NCBI GenBank assembly: GCA_002423435.1
Contig: DIWE01000018.1
Location: 144,599-208,598, forward strand
From: Clostridiales bacterium UBA6114
Lineage (GTDB): Bacteria; Bacillota; Clostridia; Oscillospirales; Butyricicoccaceae
DNA length: 64,000 nucleotides
Direction: 5' to 3'
The position numbers and the translations under genes are program-made. The notes below the pieces were generated by a model. That model was given only the letters and a program-made list of their open reading frames with translations, was not told the origin of the DNA and did no database searches. Position 1 is the first letter of the stretch. Each line of letters starts with the position of its first letter. Positions 36,799 through 44,366 of this stretch are shown here, piece after piece.

Positions 36799-37479
36799 TC
36801 AAAAGCCGCGAATGCGGTCGATGCATGTCGCATAATCGTCTTTCTTAAAAAACAGCTCCTGTTTCCCAAGCACAAAGCCTTCCACACCGCAATTATGATA
36901 GAGATCCGCGATGACTTCCCTTGTGGCGCCGCCGTCCAAAAGCAGATGATAGTTTAACCCGTTTTCTTCCCTGTAATGATTCAGTTCAACAAATTTCCGG
37001 CGCGTATACGGCATAAACTCCCTGCCGGCAAACCCGGGGTTGACCGCCATAATCATGACATAATCCGTTACGGGCAGCATATCCTTTACGCTCTCGAGCG
37101 ACGTGCACGGGTTTAAGATCAGTCCGGTTTTCTTTCCCTGCAGCTGGATCAGCTCAAGCGTTGCGGAGGGGATTAATTCCGACTCGGGGTGTATATAAAT
37201 GATGTCTGCCCCGGCCTGCGCGATTTTCTCGATATACCGATGCGGATTCATCACCATCATGTGGCAATCGATCAGCTTATGCGCCCCTTTGTCCGTTACC
37301 CGTCTTATCATTTCCAGCTCCCGGATCGACATGCCGAAATTCTGGACAAAGGTCCCGTCCATCACATCCACGTGATAGATATCCATATCGGTCGCGTCGA
37401 GTTTTTCTATCTCTCCGCGAATGTTGTCGATGGGCAGGTTCAGGATAGACGGGCACAGCAGTTTAGGCCTTTCCTTCAT
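36799..37479 (-). CDS. Ribulose-phosphate 3-epimerase family protein
   Basis: A 226-residue TIM-barrel epimerase with the family landmarks CPSILNL (residue 9 onward), YHVDVMDG, the metal His/Asp in IDCHMMV, MAVNPGFAGREF and LLDGGA. Rpe-type enzymes epimerise C3 of ketopentose or ketohexose phosphates; the paralogue AlsE acts on allulose 6-phosphate. As first gene of the catabolic operon it is probably a substrate-specific epimerase rather than the housekeeping enzyme. An AAGGAG site precedes the ATG. Confidence 0.85.
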   Translation of the reverse strand: MKERPKLLCPSILNLPIDNIRGEIEKLDATDMDIYHVDVMDGTFVQNFGMSIRELEMIRRVTDKGAHKLIDCHMMVMNPHRYIEKIAQAGADIIYIHPESELIPSATLELIQLQGKKTGLILNPCTSLESVKDMLPVTDYVMIMAVNPGFAGREFMPYTRRKFVELNHYREENGLNYHLLLDGGATREVIADLYHNCGVEGFVLGKQELFFKKDDYATCIDRIRGF

Positions 37480-37545
37480 GCTAAATTCTCCTTTTCTCAG
37501 CTTTCCCGATCGCCCGGGGCGGCCGATTTCGCAGCGGATTAAAAA

Positions 37546-37556
37546 TGTATACTAGT
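37546..37556. promoter_or_regulatory. Candidate GntR operator 1 (TGTATACTAGT)
   Basis: One of three related motifs in the GntR/uxu intergenic region. It lies just downstream of the minus-strand promoter at 37572-37600, where a bound repressor would block transcription. Confidence 0.5.
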
Positions 37557-37571
37557 TTTGCGTCTGACCAT

Positions 37572-37600
37572 AGTATATTCGCATTCTTTTAAAAAATCAA
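37572..37600 (-). promoter_or_regulatory. Sigma-A promoter of the uxu-TRAP operon
   Basis: On the minus strand TTGATT, a 17-bp spacer and TATACT precede the epimerase gene by about 90 bases. Confidence 0.55.
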
Positions 37601-37708
37601 TATTTGGCCACCATTTCCACTTTTTCAACAAAATAATTTGATGTTTTATGTGTACTATCAACAAATATTATATTTATTTTTGTCTTTTTCGAACCGTGCT
37701 ATTTAATT

Positions 37709-37719
37709 TATACTAGTAT
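37709..37719. promoter_or_regulatory. Candidate GntR operator 2 (TATACTAGTAT)
   Basis: Contains the perfect palindrome ATACTAGTAT. It overlaps the likely -35 region of the plus-strand GntR promoter, whose TATAAT lies at 37740-37745, so autorepression is plausible. Confidence 0.5.
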
Positions 37720-37806
37720 TCTTTTTTAATAAAACATGATATAATAAACAAGATTCTAACGAAATATAAGCAATTATATTGAAATCGGGGCAATTACAAG
37801 TTATAA

Positions 37807-37815
37807 TGTATACTA
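37807..37815. promoter_or_regulatory. Candidate GntR operator 3 (TGTATACTA)
   Basis: A third copy of the TGTATACTA core, about 50 bases before the GntR start codon. The three sites span about 270 bp, far enough apart to permit looping. Confidence 0.4.
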
Positions 37816-37866
37816 TATAGTGCAGGGATGCACCGTCAAAAATTCACCATGGAATCAGGAGTAATT

Positions 37867-38544
37867 ATGGAAGTGAACCCGCAGGCGCCGACCAATCTCA
37901 CCCACATCATTTATCAGCATTTATGGCATGAAATATCCTCCCTGCATCTGATGCCCGGCGAGAAGCTCAGCGAGGTCAAGCTGGCCAAGGAATTCAGCTG
38001 CAGCCGGATACCCGTGCGGGAAGCGATCCATCTCCTGGTTGCCGACGGCGCTCTGGAGGCCCGTCCCCAAAGGGGCAGCTTTGTTACCCTCATCGACCTG
38101 CAGCAATTGGAGCGGATCCGTTATCTTCGCGAGGCCCTGGAAATCAAAATCGTGACGGACGGATATAATTCGGGCTGTTTCGACCCCATTGTTCCCTATC
38201 TTGAATCGCTGGTATCGCGGCAGGAAGAGTTATTAAACGCCTCCGCATATGAGATCGCCTTTCAGCTGGATACTGAATTCCACAAGATTTTCTATAATCT
38301 GACGCATAAAGAGTTTGTTCTCGAGCACACCGGCGAAAAGGACATCCACTATTTAAGAGCCCGGCTTCTTTCGCTGCGACTGGAAAGGCCGCCCGTTATG
38401 CCATCCCAGCACAGGTCGATTATAACCGCGATTAAAAATCACGACGACAGCGGCCTGCAAAAAGCCCTTCACAATCATTTAAGAAACGTCAACACGCTTC
38501 TTCACTCCGAACAGCCCGGACTGGAGCAATACTTCAAGCGCTGA
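37867..38544 (+). CDS. GntR-family transcriptional regulator (FCD subfamily)
   Basis: A 225-residue regulator. An N-terminal winged HTH (about 10-75, with SEVKLAKEFSCSRIPVREAI) is followed by a helical FCD ligand-binding domain (about 85-215) with Asp/His residues for metal-dependent acid sensing, as in UxuR/ExuR-type proteins. The ATG at 37867 has AGGAG six bases upstream. It diverges from the uxu-TRAP operon and is its probable repressor, with mannonate, fructuronate or a related acid as inducer. Confidence 0.9.
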   Translation: MEVNPQAPTNLTHIIYQHLWHEISSLHLMPGEKLSEVKLAKEFSCSRIPVREAIHLLVADGALEARPQRGSFVTLIDLQQLERIRYLREALEIKIVTDGYNSGCFDPIVPYLESLVSRQEELLNASAYEIAFQLDTEFHKIFYNLTHKEFVLEHTGEKDIHYLRARLLSLRLERPPVMPSQHRSIITAIKNHDDSGLQKALHNHLRNVNTLLHSEQPGLEQYFKR

Positions 38545-38570
38545 TAGGGCGTTCCCGAAATGGCGGAACA

Positions 38571-38624
38571 TAAAAAAACGGAGGTGCCGCGAAATGCATG
38601 AATATGCATTTCGCGGCACCTCCG
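38571..38624 (-). terminator. Perfect 21-bp hairpin, terminator of the iclR operon
   Basis: Arms 38579-38599 and 38604-38624 pair perfectly around a 4-nt loop. On the minus strand the stem is followed by TTTTTTT (38578-38572), so it terminates the kdgA-kdgK-iclR transcript. It also backs the GntR gene on the other strand. Confidence 0.85.
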
Positions 38625-38638
38625 CGGATTAATTATGT

Positions 38639-39403
38639 TTAGGAAATTCCCATATCCCTGTAAATATTGTCGCGGCAGGCAAAAATTGCGGGCAGAAGCG
38701 CCTCAATGTGCTCATCGGCCATCTGCGCGGACGGGGCGGAGATGCTCATCGCGGCAATAGCGTGCCCCTGGTAATCGGAAATGCTGACACCGATACAGCT
38801 TACGCCGTCTTCGTTTTCTTCCTTGTCGAACGCCCAGCCGCGCCCGCGAATTTCTGAAAGCTCCTTTAAGAACGGTTCAAGCTCTACAATGGTATTGTGC
38901 GTCATGGCCGATACTTCGCTTTGTGCCCAAATGGCTGCGATCTGCTGCTCTGTCATCGTTGCAAGGATGCTTTTTCCCACCGCGGTGCAGTACATCGGAG
39001 CGCGCAGTCCCACCTTCGAACGCATTTGGAAAGAGCGGTTGGACGAATCCGTTTTATAGATATAAACGACCTGGGCGCCGTCGGGCATGACAAGATGAAC
39101 GGATTCGCTGACTTCGTGGGAAAGACGGTCCAAATGGGGTTTTGCAACCGTCAGAATGTCAATATCGTTCAACATGTTATTAGACAGCTCCATCACCTTG
39201 AATGTCAGCCGGTAACGGCCGGAGAAGCTGTCCTTGACCACATACCCCATTGCGCATAAAGACGAAAGGAACCGGTGGGTAGTGCTTTTATGAAGTCCGA
39301 CCATGCCTGACAATTCGACGAGGCCTATGCCCTTCGGCTGCTTTGCCAGCGTTTCCAATATAGAAAATGCACGTTCGAGGCTCTGAACAAAACCGTTTTC
39401 CAT
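38639..39403 (-). CDS. IclR-family transcriptional regulator
   Basis: A 254-residue regulator: an N-terminal winged HTH (about 5-65, with LVELSGMVGLHKSTTHRFL) and a C-terminal IclR effector domain (about 75-250, with RAPMYCTAVGKSILATM and SISAPSAQM). I chose the ATG at 39403, preceded by GAGGG, over an earlier in-frame one. It is the last gene downstream of kdgA and kdgK and probably acts as a KdgR-type regulator responding to KDG. Confidence 0.9.
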   Translation of the reverse strand: MENGFVQSLERAFSILETLAKQPKGIGLVELSGMVGLHKSTTHRFLSSLCAMGYVVKDSFSGRYRLTFKVMELSNNMLNDIDILTVAKPHLDRLSHEVSESVHLVMPDGAQVVYIYKTDSSNRSFQMRSKVGLRAPMYCTAVGKSILATMTEQQIAAIWAQSEVSAMTHNTIVELEPFLKELSEIRGRGWAFDKEENEDGVSCIGVSISDYQGHAIAAMSISAPSAQMADEHIEALLPAIFACRDNIYRDMGIS

Positions 39404-39568
39404 TTGATATTCCCTCAGTCTTTTTTTATAAAGATTATAGCACAAACCCGCAGCAGGAGAGAATGCATTTCAGTGTCCGGCCGAATCGCTCGGAAAACGT
39501 CCGTTATTAAATGGGCGCGCCGGGAGAATCCGGCACGCCTATTTTGAGACGGAGGGCAGAAAAAAGAA

Positions 39569-40588
39569 TTATCGCTGCACACGGCCGGAGGCGTCGCCGC
39601 CCGCGAGCTTTTCAACCTCGTCGGCGCCGACCTGATTGAAGTCGCCTTCAATCGTGTGCTTTAGGCAGCTCGCCGCCACCGCGAACTCAAGCGCCGACGC
39701 AGAATCCTTGCCGGAGAGGAAAGAATATATAAGTCCGGCGCCGAAGCTGTCGCCGCCTCCGACACGGTCGACGATTTTCATATTGTACTGCTTGGAAAAA
39801 TAGAAATCCTTGCCGTCATAAAGCATTCCGGCCCAGTTATTTTCACTTGCGGAGATCGAGGTCCGCAGCGTGATCGCCACTTTTTGAAAGCCGAAGCGGT
39901 CGGCAAGCTGCTTTGCGACGCTCCTGTAACCCTCATGGTCAAGCTTTCCGCCTGTGATGTCGGTATTTTCGGCCTCAATGCCGAAAACATCCTTTGCGTC
40001 TTCCTCATTGGCAATGCATACGTCGACATATTTGCAAAGGCGCGCCATGACCTCGGAGGCTTTCTTCCGGCTCCACAGCTTTTTGCGGTAATTCAGGTCG
40101 CATGAAATTGTAATGCCTTTGGCTTTGGCGGCCTTACAGGCATCCTCGCAAACAGCGGCGATGTTATCGCCGAGCGCCGGTGTGATGCCGGTGAAGTGGA
40201 ACCAGTCGGCGCCCTCAAAAATGGCGTCCCAATCAAAATCCCCTGAAACCGCCGCGGCGATCGAGGAGCCGGCACGGTCGTAAATGACCTTCGAGGGGCG
40301 CTGCGAGGCGCCCTTTTCCAAAAAGTAAATGCCAACCCGGTCGCCTCCGCGAACGACCATAGAGGTGTCGACGCCGAAACGGCGAAGCGAGTTTATAGCC
40401 GCCTGGCCGATATCATGCGCGGGCAGCTTGGTGACGTATCTCGATTCCAAGCCGTAGTTTGCGAGCGATACCGCGACGTTTGCCTCCCCTCCGCCGTAAG
40501 TCGCACCAAAGGAATCGGCCTGAATAAAGCGATAATACCCCTCCGGCGCGAGCCGAAGCATAATTTCTCCAAACGTTACGACCTTCAT
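39569..40588 (-). CDS. kdgK: 2-keto-3-deoxygluconate kinase (PfkB family)
   Basis: A 339-residue ribokinase-fold enzyme: FGEIMLRLAPEG at the start, YGGGEANVAVSLANYG (about 33-48) for substrate binding, and the PfkB signature DRVGGGDSFGAGLIYSF with catalytic Asp. Its pattern is that of KDG kinases, which make KDPG. The ATG at 40588 follows GGAAGGAG. It lies 22 bases after the kdgA fusion gene, completing the KDG to pyruvate plus glyceraldehyde 3-phosphate route. Confidence 0.9.
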   Translation of the reverse strand: MKVVTFGEIMLRLAPEGYYRFIQADSFGATYGGGEANVAVSLANYGLESRYVTKLPAHDIGQAAINSLRRFGVDTSMVVRGGDRVGIYFLEKGASQRPSKVIYDRAGSSIAAAVSGDFDWDAIFEGADWFHFTGITPALGDNIAAVCEDACKAAKAKGITISCDLNYRKKLWSRKKASEVMARLCKYVDVCIANEEDAKDVFGIEAENTDITGGKLDHEGYRSVAKQLADRFGFQKVAITLRTSISASENNWAGMLYDGKDFYFSKQYNMKIVDRVGGGDSFGAGLIYSFLSGKDSASALEFAVAASCLKHTIEGDFNQVGADEVEKLAGGDASGRVQR

Positions 40589-40610
40589 ATCGTATTCTCC
40601 TTCCCTTTTC

Positions 40611-41573
40611 TTACTTTTGCACGAGGTGCAGGGCAAAGCCCGCAAATTCGCCGGCAAGATAAATCGCCTTGGTAGCTCCCTTGGCGTCGGTCTTGCGCGA
40701 CGACTCGTCAAACCGGATGCCTCTGGAGGTCAGGTTCGCGACCGCGCGGTCGACCGAATTTGTTTTAATGGCAATATGCCCGTTCTTCCCGAGATAGGGA
40801 GACTTCATGCATTCAACGGCGCTTCCCGCGAAAATTGAGGAATTGCCGGGTTTATATTCAAATCCGAAGAGCGCGCAGAGCGTTTTTGCCGTCTCCTCGG
40901 CAAGCGCTTCGTTTTCGCAGTTGATGCCGACATGGGCAAGCTCGAAGCCAAGCATGGTATTGATCGCCTCGCGGACCAGCCTTGTGACGGCGGCAAAGTC
41001 GCCCGCCTTGATCAATTCGGGCTTGACCATCCACGAGCCGCCGCAGGCGATAATTTTTGAAAAGGAAAGATATTCGTTTAAGTTCGCGGCATTAATACCG
41101 CCCGTCGGCATAAACTTAAGAGAGGTAAAGGGGCCGCTGACCGCCTTTAGATAGGCAACGCCGCCGAGCTGCTCGGCGGGAAAGAATTTGACCACGTCGA
41201 GCCCCAGCTCAAGCGCGGCTTCCATATCGCTCGGGGAGGAAGTGCCCGGGGTAATGGGAACCCCCTTCTCCATGCAATGTTTGACCACCTTCGTGTTCAG
41301 GCCCGGGCTCACGATGAACTGCGCGCCCGCAGAAATGGCGCGGTCCGCCTGTTCGCAGGTCAGCACGGTGCCGGCGCCGACCAGCATATCCGGCACTTCC
41401 TTTGCGATGCGCCCGATCGCTTCCGCCGCCTGTGCCGTCCTGAAAGTAACCTCGGCTACCGGAAGCCCGCCGTCGCAAAGCGCTTTTGCAAGCGGCACCG
41501 CTTGCGAAGCGTCATCAATCACGACAACCGGGACAATGCCATAAGACGAGATTTTTTTTAATACTTCATTCAT
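40611..41573 (-). CDS. kdgA: KDPG aldolase fused to a C-terminal VOC/glyoxalase-like domain
   Basis: A 320-residue fusion. Residues 1-205 are a KDPG/KHG aldolase: VIDDASQAVPLAKAL, catalytic Glu in VAEVTFRTAQA, GAGTVLTCEQA and Schiff-base Lys in VVKFFPAEQLGG. Residues about 208-320 form a VOC-like domain (FELAHVGINCENEALAEETA … GHIAIKTNSVDRAVANL). A single-domain aldolase of this family is about 205-215 residues, so the tail is an addition, perhaps regulatory or isomerising. The adjacent kdgK makes KDPG cleavage the likely role. Confidence 0.88.
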   Translation of the reverse strand: MNEVLKKISSYGIVPVVVIDDASQAVPLAKALCDGGLPVAEVTFRTAQAAEAIGRIAKEVPDMLVGAGTVLTCEQADRAISAGAQFIVSPGLNTKVVKHCMEKGVPITPGTSSPSDMEAALELGLDVVKFFPAEQLGGVAYLKAVSGPFTSLKFMPTGGINAANLNEYLSFSKIIACGGSWMVKPELIKAGDFAAVTRLVREAINTMLGFELAHVGINCENEALAEETAKTLCALFGFEYKPGNSSIFAGSAVECMKSPYLGKNGHIAIKTNSVDRAVANLTSRGIRFDESSRKTDAKGATKAIYLAGEFAGFALHLVQK

Positions 41574-41612
41574 ACAGATCCATCCTTTCGAGTTTTACAT
41601 TGCGGAACTCAT

Positions 41613-41635
41613 TACTATAATGTGAAACTATAATC
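41613..41635. promoter_or_regulatory. Direct-repeat operator candidate upstream of kdgA
   Basis: ACTATAAT occurs twice, 13 bp apart, just downstream of the minus-strand promoter. The adjacent IclR gene makes it a plausible regulator site. Confidence 0.35.
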
Positions 41636-41663
41636 AGTATAGCAGATCTGGTGCAATAATCAA
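41636..41663 (-). promoter_or_regulatory. Sigma-A promoter of the kdgA-kdgK-iclR operon
   Basis: On the minus strand TTGATT, a 16-bp spacer and TATACT lie about 65 bases upstream of the kdgA start. Confidence 0.45.
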
Positions 41664-41924
41664 GCCTATTTGCGCATTTATTGCAAAAAGCGCAGGGGAT
41701 GAGAAACGGCTCGCCGGCATTTATATAGGATGAGGCTTTTTGCGCGCCGTTTATCCCTCCGCCGTGCGATTTTCCCTCAAAAGCCGCCATTTTTCCGATT
41801 GACACGGCGGAAAAAGTCTGACACACTATAGGAAATGCCTGCCCGTCCGCACGGTTTTTCTCTTTTTTCGCCAAAATTTCCGGATAAAATCATGAGGCAA
41901 AATAATGAAAAAGCGAGGAATATC

Positions 41925-42608
41925 ATGCACGAGTCAGTCATCAGCTTCCTTTTGCCCGCTTCAATGATGTTTTTAGCCGAAATGGGAGATAAAACGCAGC
42001 TTCTGGCGCTTGCCTTCGCTTCACGTTACAAGCCTGCGAAGGTGCTGTTTTCCATGTTCCTCTCCATTCTTTTGTTAAACGGGCTTGCAGTCGGCTTCGG
42101 GAGCGTCGTTTCCCGGTACGTCGGCTTGAATCTTCTGGTCCAGTCGGCGGCCGCCTTCGCCTTTCTCCTGTTCGGACTGCTGGCGCTCAAGCCCGAGCGC
42201 CCCGCCAAAAAAGAGAGCAAATCGTTCCGCGGCCCGAAGGCCGGCGTTATACTTACGGTGTCCCTCACCTTTTTCCTCGCGGAGCTCGGCGACAAAACGC
42301 AGCTTACGGCGATTTCCCTCGCCGTCAAATACCCCGAGACCCCGGCCATGGTTTTCATCGGGACGTCCGTCGGGATGTTCCTCGCGGACAGCCTCGGCGT
42401 GATCATAGGGGCGGTCATGCTGAAAAAGATCCCGGAGCGGCTTATCAAAACAGTCGCCGCGGCTTTTTTTCTGCTGTTCGGGCTTTATTCGTCGTGGGAG
42501 GTGCTGACGAAGCTCCTCTGGCTCCCTCTCCCGACCAGCCTTATCACGGAAGCGGTCATCCTTCTGGTCGTCGGGATCCTGGCTTTTTTGTCCGTGCGCA
42601 GAAAATGA
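41925..42608 (+). CDS. TMEM165/GDT1-family cation transporter (UPF0016)
   Basis: A 227-residue membrane protein with six helices in two homologous halves, each with the family motif: EMGDKTQLLALAFASR (about 20) and ELGDKTQLTAISLA (about 120). The acidic residues bind divalent cations; bacterial relatives export manganese. I chose the ATG at 41925, preceded by GAGGA, over a start 30 codons upstream that has no homology. It is a single gene between the kdg operon and gltX. Confidence 0.88.
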   Translation: MHESVISFLLPASMMFLAEMGDKTQLLALAFASRYKPAKVLFSMFLSILLLNGLAVGFGSVVSRYVGLNLLVQSAAAFAFLLFGLLALKPERPAKKESKSFRGPKAGVILTVSLTFFLAELGDKTQLTAISLAVKYPETPAMVFIGTSVGMFLADSLGVIIGAVMLKKIPERLIKTVAAAFFLLFGLYSSWEVLTKLLWLPLPTSLITEAVILLVVGILAFLSVRRK

Positions 42609-42630
42609 CCGGCTTGTTTCTCCCGTCCGG

Positions 42631-42659
42631 TTGATATATTCGTTTTGAGAGGATATAAT
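42631..42659 (+). promoter_or_regulatory. Sigma-A promoter of gltX-glnS
   Basis: TTGATA (42631-42636), a 17-bp spacer and TATAAT (42654-42659) lie about 40 bases before the gltX start. The short leader leaves no room for a T-box. Confidence 0.75.
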
Positions 42660-42698
42660 AGATAGCATTATTAGTAAATGGCTCCCGGAGGCAGGCAG

Positions 42699-44366
42699 AT
42701 GGACGATCTTAAAAAAATTGCGGCTTTGATTTTTCCCGATATCGACAAAACTCCCGACGATTATGATAAATACTACCCCCCCCGCGCTCTTAAGGAGAAG
42801 GCGGAGGTCACCCGTTTCGCGCCGAGCCCCACCGGCTTTTTGCACATCGGCGGCCTTTTGGCCTCCCTTGTAAGCGAACGCCTCGCCCACCAAAGCGGCG
42901 GCGTGTTTTTCCTGAGAATCGAGGACACGGACAAAAAGCGCGAGGTCCGCGACGGCGTCTCGGGCATTATAAACGGCCTTTCCTCTTTCGGCATCCGCTG
43001 CGACGAGGGCATGACGGGACCCGAAAGCTTTACCGGCGCGTACGGCCCCTACCTCCAGAGCGGCCGCGAAAAGATCTATCAGGCGTTTGCGAAGGACCTT
43101 TTAGAGCGCGGCCTCGCCTACCCCTGCTTCTGCACGGAGGAAGAGCTGTCGCTCGTGCGAAGCCGCCAGGAGGCGGACAAGCTTCTGCCCGGCTATTACG
43201 GCGCCTTTGCGAAATGCCGCGGGCTCTCCCCCGCGGATGTCGAGCAGAAATTGAAAAGCGGCCTGCCGTTTGTCGTGCGCCTTCGGTCGAACGGCTCGGA
43301 GGAGCGCAAAATCACCTTCCGGGACCGGATCAAGGGCGAAATCGAGATGCCCCAGAACATTACGGACATCGTGCTTATTAAATCCGACGGGCTTCCGACC
43401 TATCATTTCGCGCATGCGGTCGACGACACGCTGATGCGCACGACGACCGTGGTGCGGGGCGACGAGTGGATCTCCTCCGTACCCGTGCATCTCGAGCTTT
43501 TTTCCGCGATCGGGCGGCGCCGCCCGAACTACGCGCATATCGCGCCGATCATGAAGGAAACGGAAGACGGCGGAAAACGCAAGATATCAAAGCGCAAGGA
43601 CCCGGAGGCGGCGGTCGATTATTTTCTCGAGGAGGGCTACCCGCCCGAGGCCGTGATCGAATATCTGTTAAACCTCGCAAACTCCGGCTTTGAAGACTGG
43701 CGGCGGCAGAATCCCGGGGCGCCCTACGGCGAGTTTCCGTTCGACATCCGGAAAATGAGCCCCTCGGGCGCGCTTTTCGACCTTGTAAAGCTAAACGACG
43801 TCAGCAAGGCCGTGATCTCCCGCTTTACGGCCGAAAAGGTTCTTTCCTCGGTGCTTACCTGGGCAAAGGCGCGCGACGACGGGCTTTTCCGCCTCTTATC
43901 GGATAACCCGGACTATGCGCTCAACATCTTTTCCATCGACCGGGACGTCCCGAAGCCGCGAAAGGACCTCGCGAAATGGAGCGATATCCGGCCGTATATC
44001 TCCTATTTTTACGACGAGCTTTTCGACGGGGCCTACGACCCGCCCGACGTCGAAAAATCGGTCATGGCGGCCGTCATCCGCCGCTACCGGGGGCTTTACG
44101 ACCCGTCGGACGAAAAGGACGTCTGGTTTGACAAGATAAAGGGCCTCTGCGCCCCGTTCGGCTTTGCCTCCGACGTTAAGACCTTTAAGAAGAATCCGGG
44201 CGATTACAAGGGCCATATCGGCGATATCAGCAATATCGTCCGCGTCGCGGTCACCGGGCGCCGACAATCGCCGGATCTATACCATATATCGAAGCTTTTG
44301 GGCCGGGAGCGCCTGCTTTCGCGGCTTAATCGCTTTCTTACATTCATCGGGGAGGGAAAGGAATGA
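42699..44366 (+). CDS. gltX: Glutamate--tRNA ligase
   Basis: A 555-residue class I synthetase. It begins with an N-terminal extension of about 38 residues (DDLKKIAALIFPDIDK…) before the HIGH region RFAPSPTGFLHIGGLLASL. Further on are FFLRIEDTDKKREV, the KMSKS variant KISKRKDPEAA near 297 and a C-terminal anticodon-binding part. It charges tRNA-Glu. The ATG at 42699 has GGAGG eight bases upstream; an in-frame ATG at 42678 is upstream of that site. Its stop overlaps glnS by ATGA. Confidence 0.92.
   Translation: MDDLKKIAALIFPDIDKTPDDYDKYYPPRALKEKAEVTRFAPSPTGFLHIGGLLASLVSERLAHQSGGVFFLRIEDTDKKREVRDGVSGIINGLSSFGIRCDEGMTGPESFTGAYGPYLQSGREKIYQAFAKDLLERGLAYPCFCTEEELSLVRSRQEADKLLPGYYGAFAKCRGLSPADVEQKLKSGLPFVVRLRSNGSEERKITFRDRIKGEIEMPQNITDIVLIKSDGLPTYHFAHAVDDTLMRTTTVVRGDEWISSVPVHLELFSAIGRRRPNYAHIAPIMKETEDGGKRKISKRKDPEAAVDYFLEEGYPPEAVIEYLLNLANSGFEDWRRQNPGAPYGEFPFDIRKMSPSGALFDLVKLNDVSKAVISRFTAEKVLSSVLTWAKARDDGLFRLLSDNPDYALNIFSIDRDVPKPRKDLAKWSDIRPYISYFYDELFDGAYDPPDVEKSVMAAVIRRYRGLYDPSDEKDVWFDKIKGLCAPFGFASDVKTFKKNPGDYKGHIGDISNIVRVAVTGRRQSPDLYHISKLLGRERLLSRLNRFLTFIGEGKE

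Larger units (their letters stand above)
41574..41924. other. Intergenic region between kdgA and the GDT1-type gene
   Basis: The left part holds the kdgA promoter and two ATTATAGT repeats. The rest is GC-rich and holds no gene or recognised riboswitch. I looked for a Mn-sensing yybP-ykoY leader before the cation transporter gene and did not find its conserved core. Confidence 0.4.

Noticed and set aside
41660..41924. Possible manganese riboswitch (yybP-ykoY) before the GDT1-type gene
   Set aside because: The conserved GGGGAGUAG-type core and paired loops could not be found; only generic GC-rich sequence is present.
42609..42698. T-box leader before gltX
   Set aside because: The promoter lies about 40 bases from the start codon, which leaves no space for a T-box.
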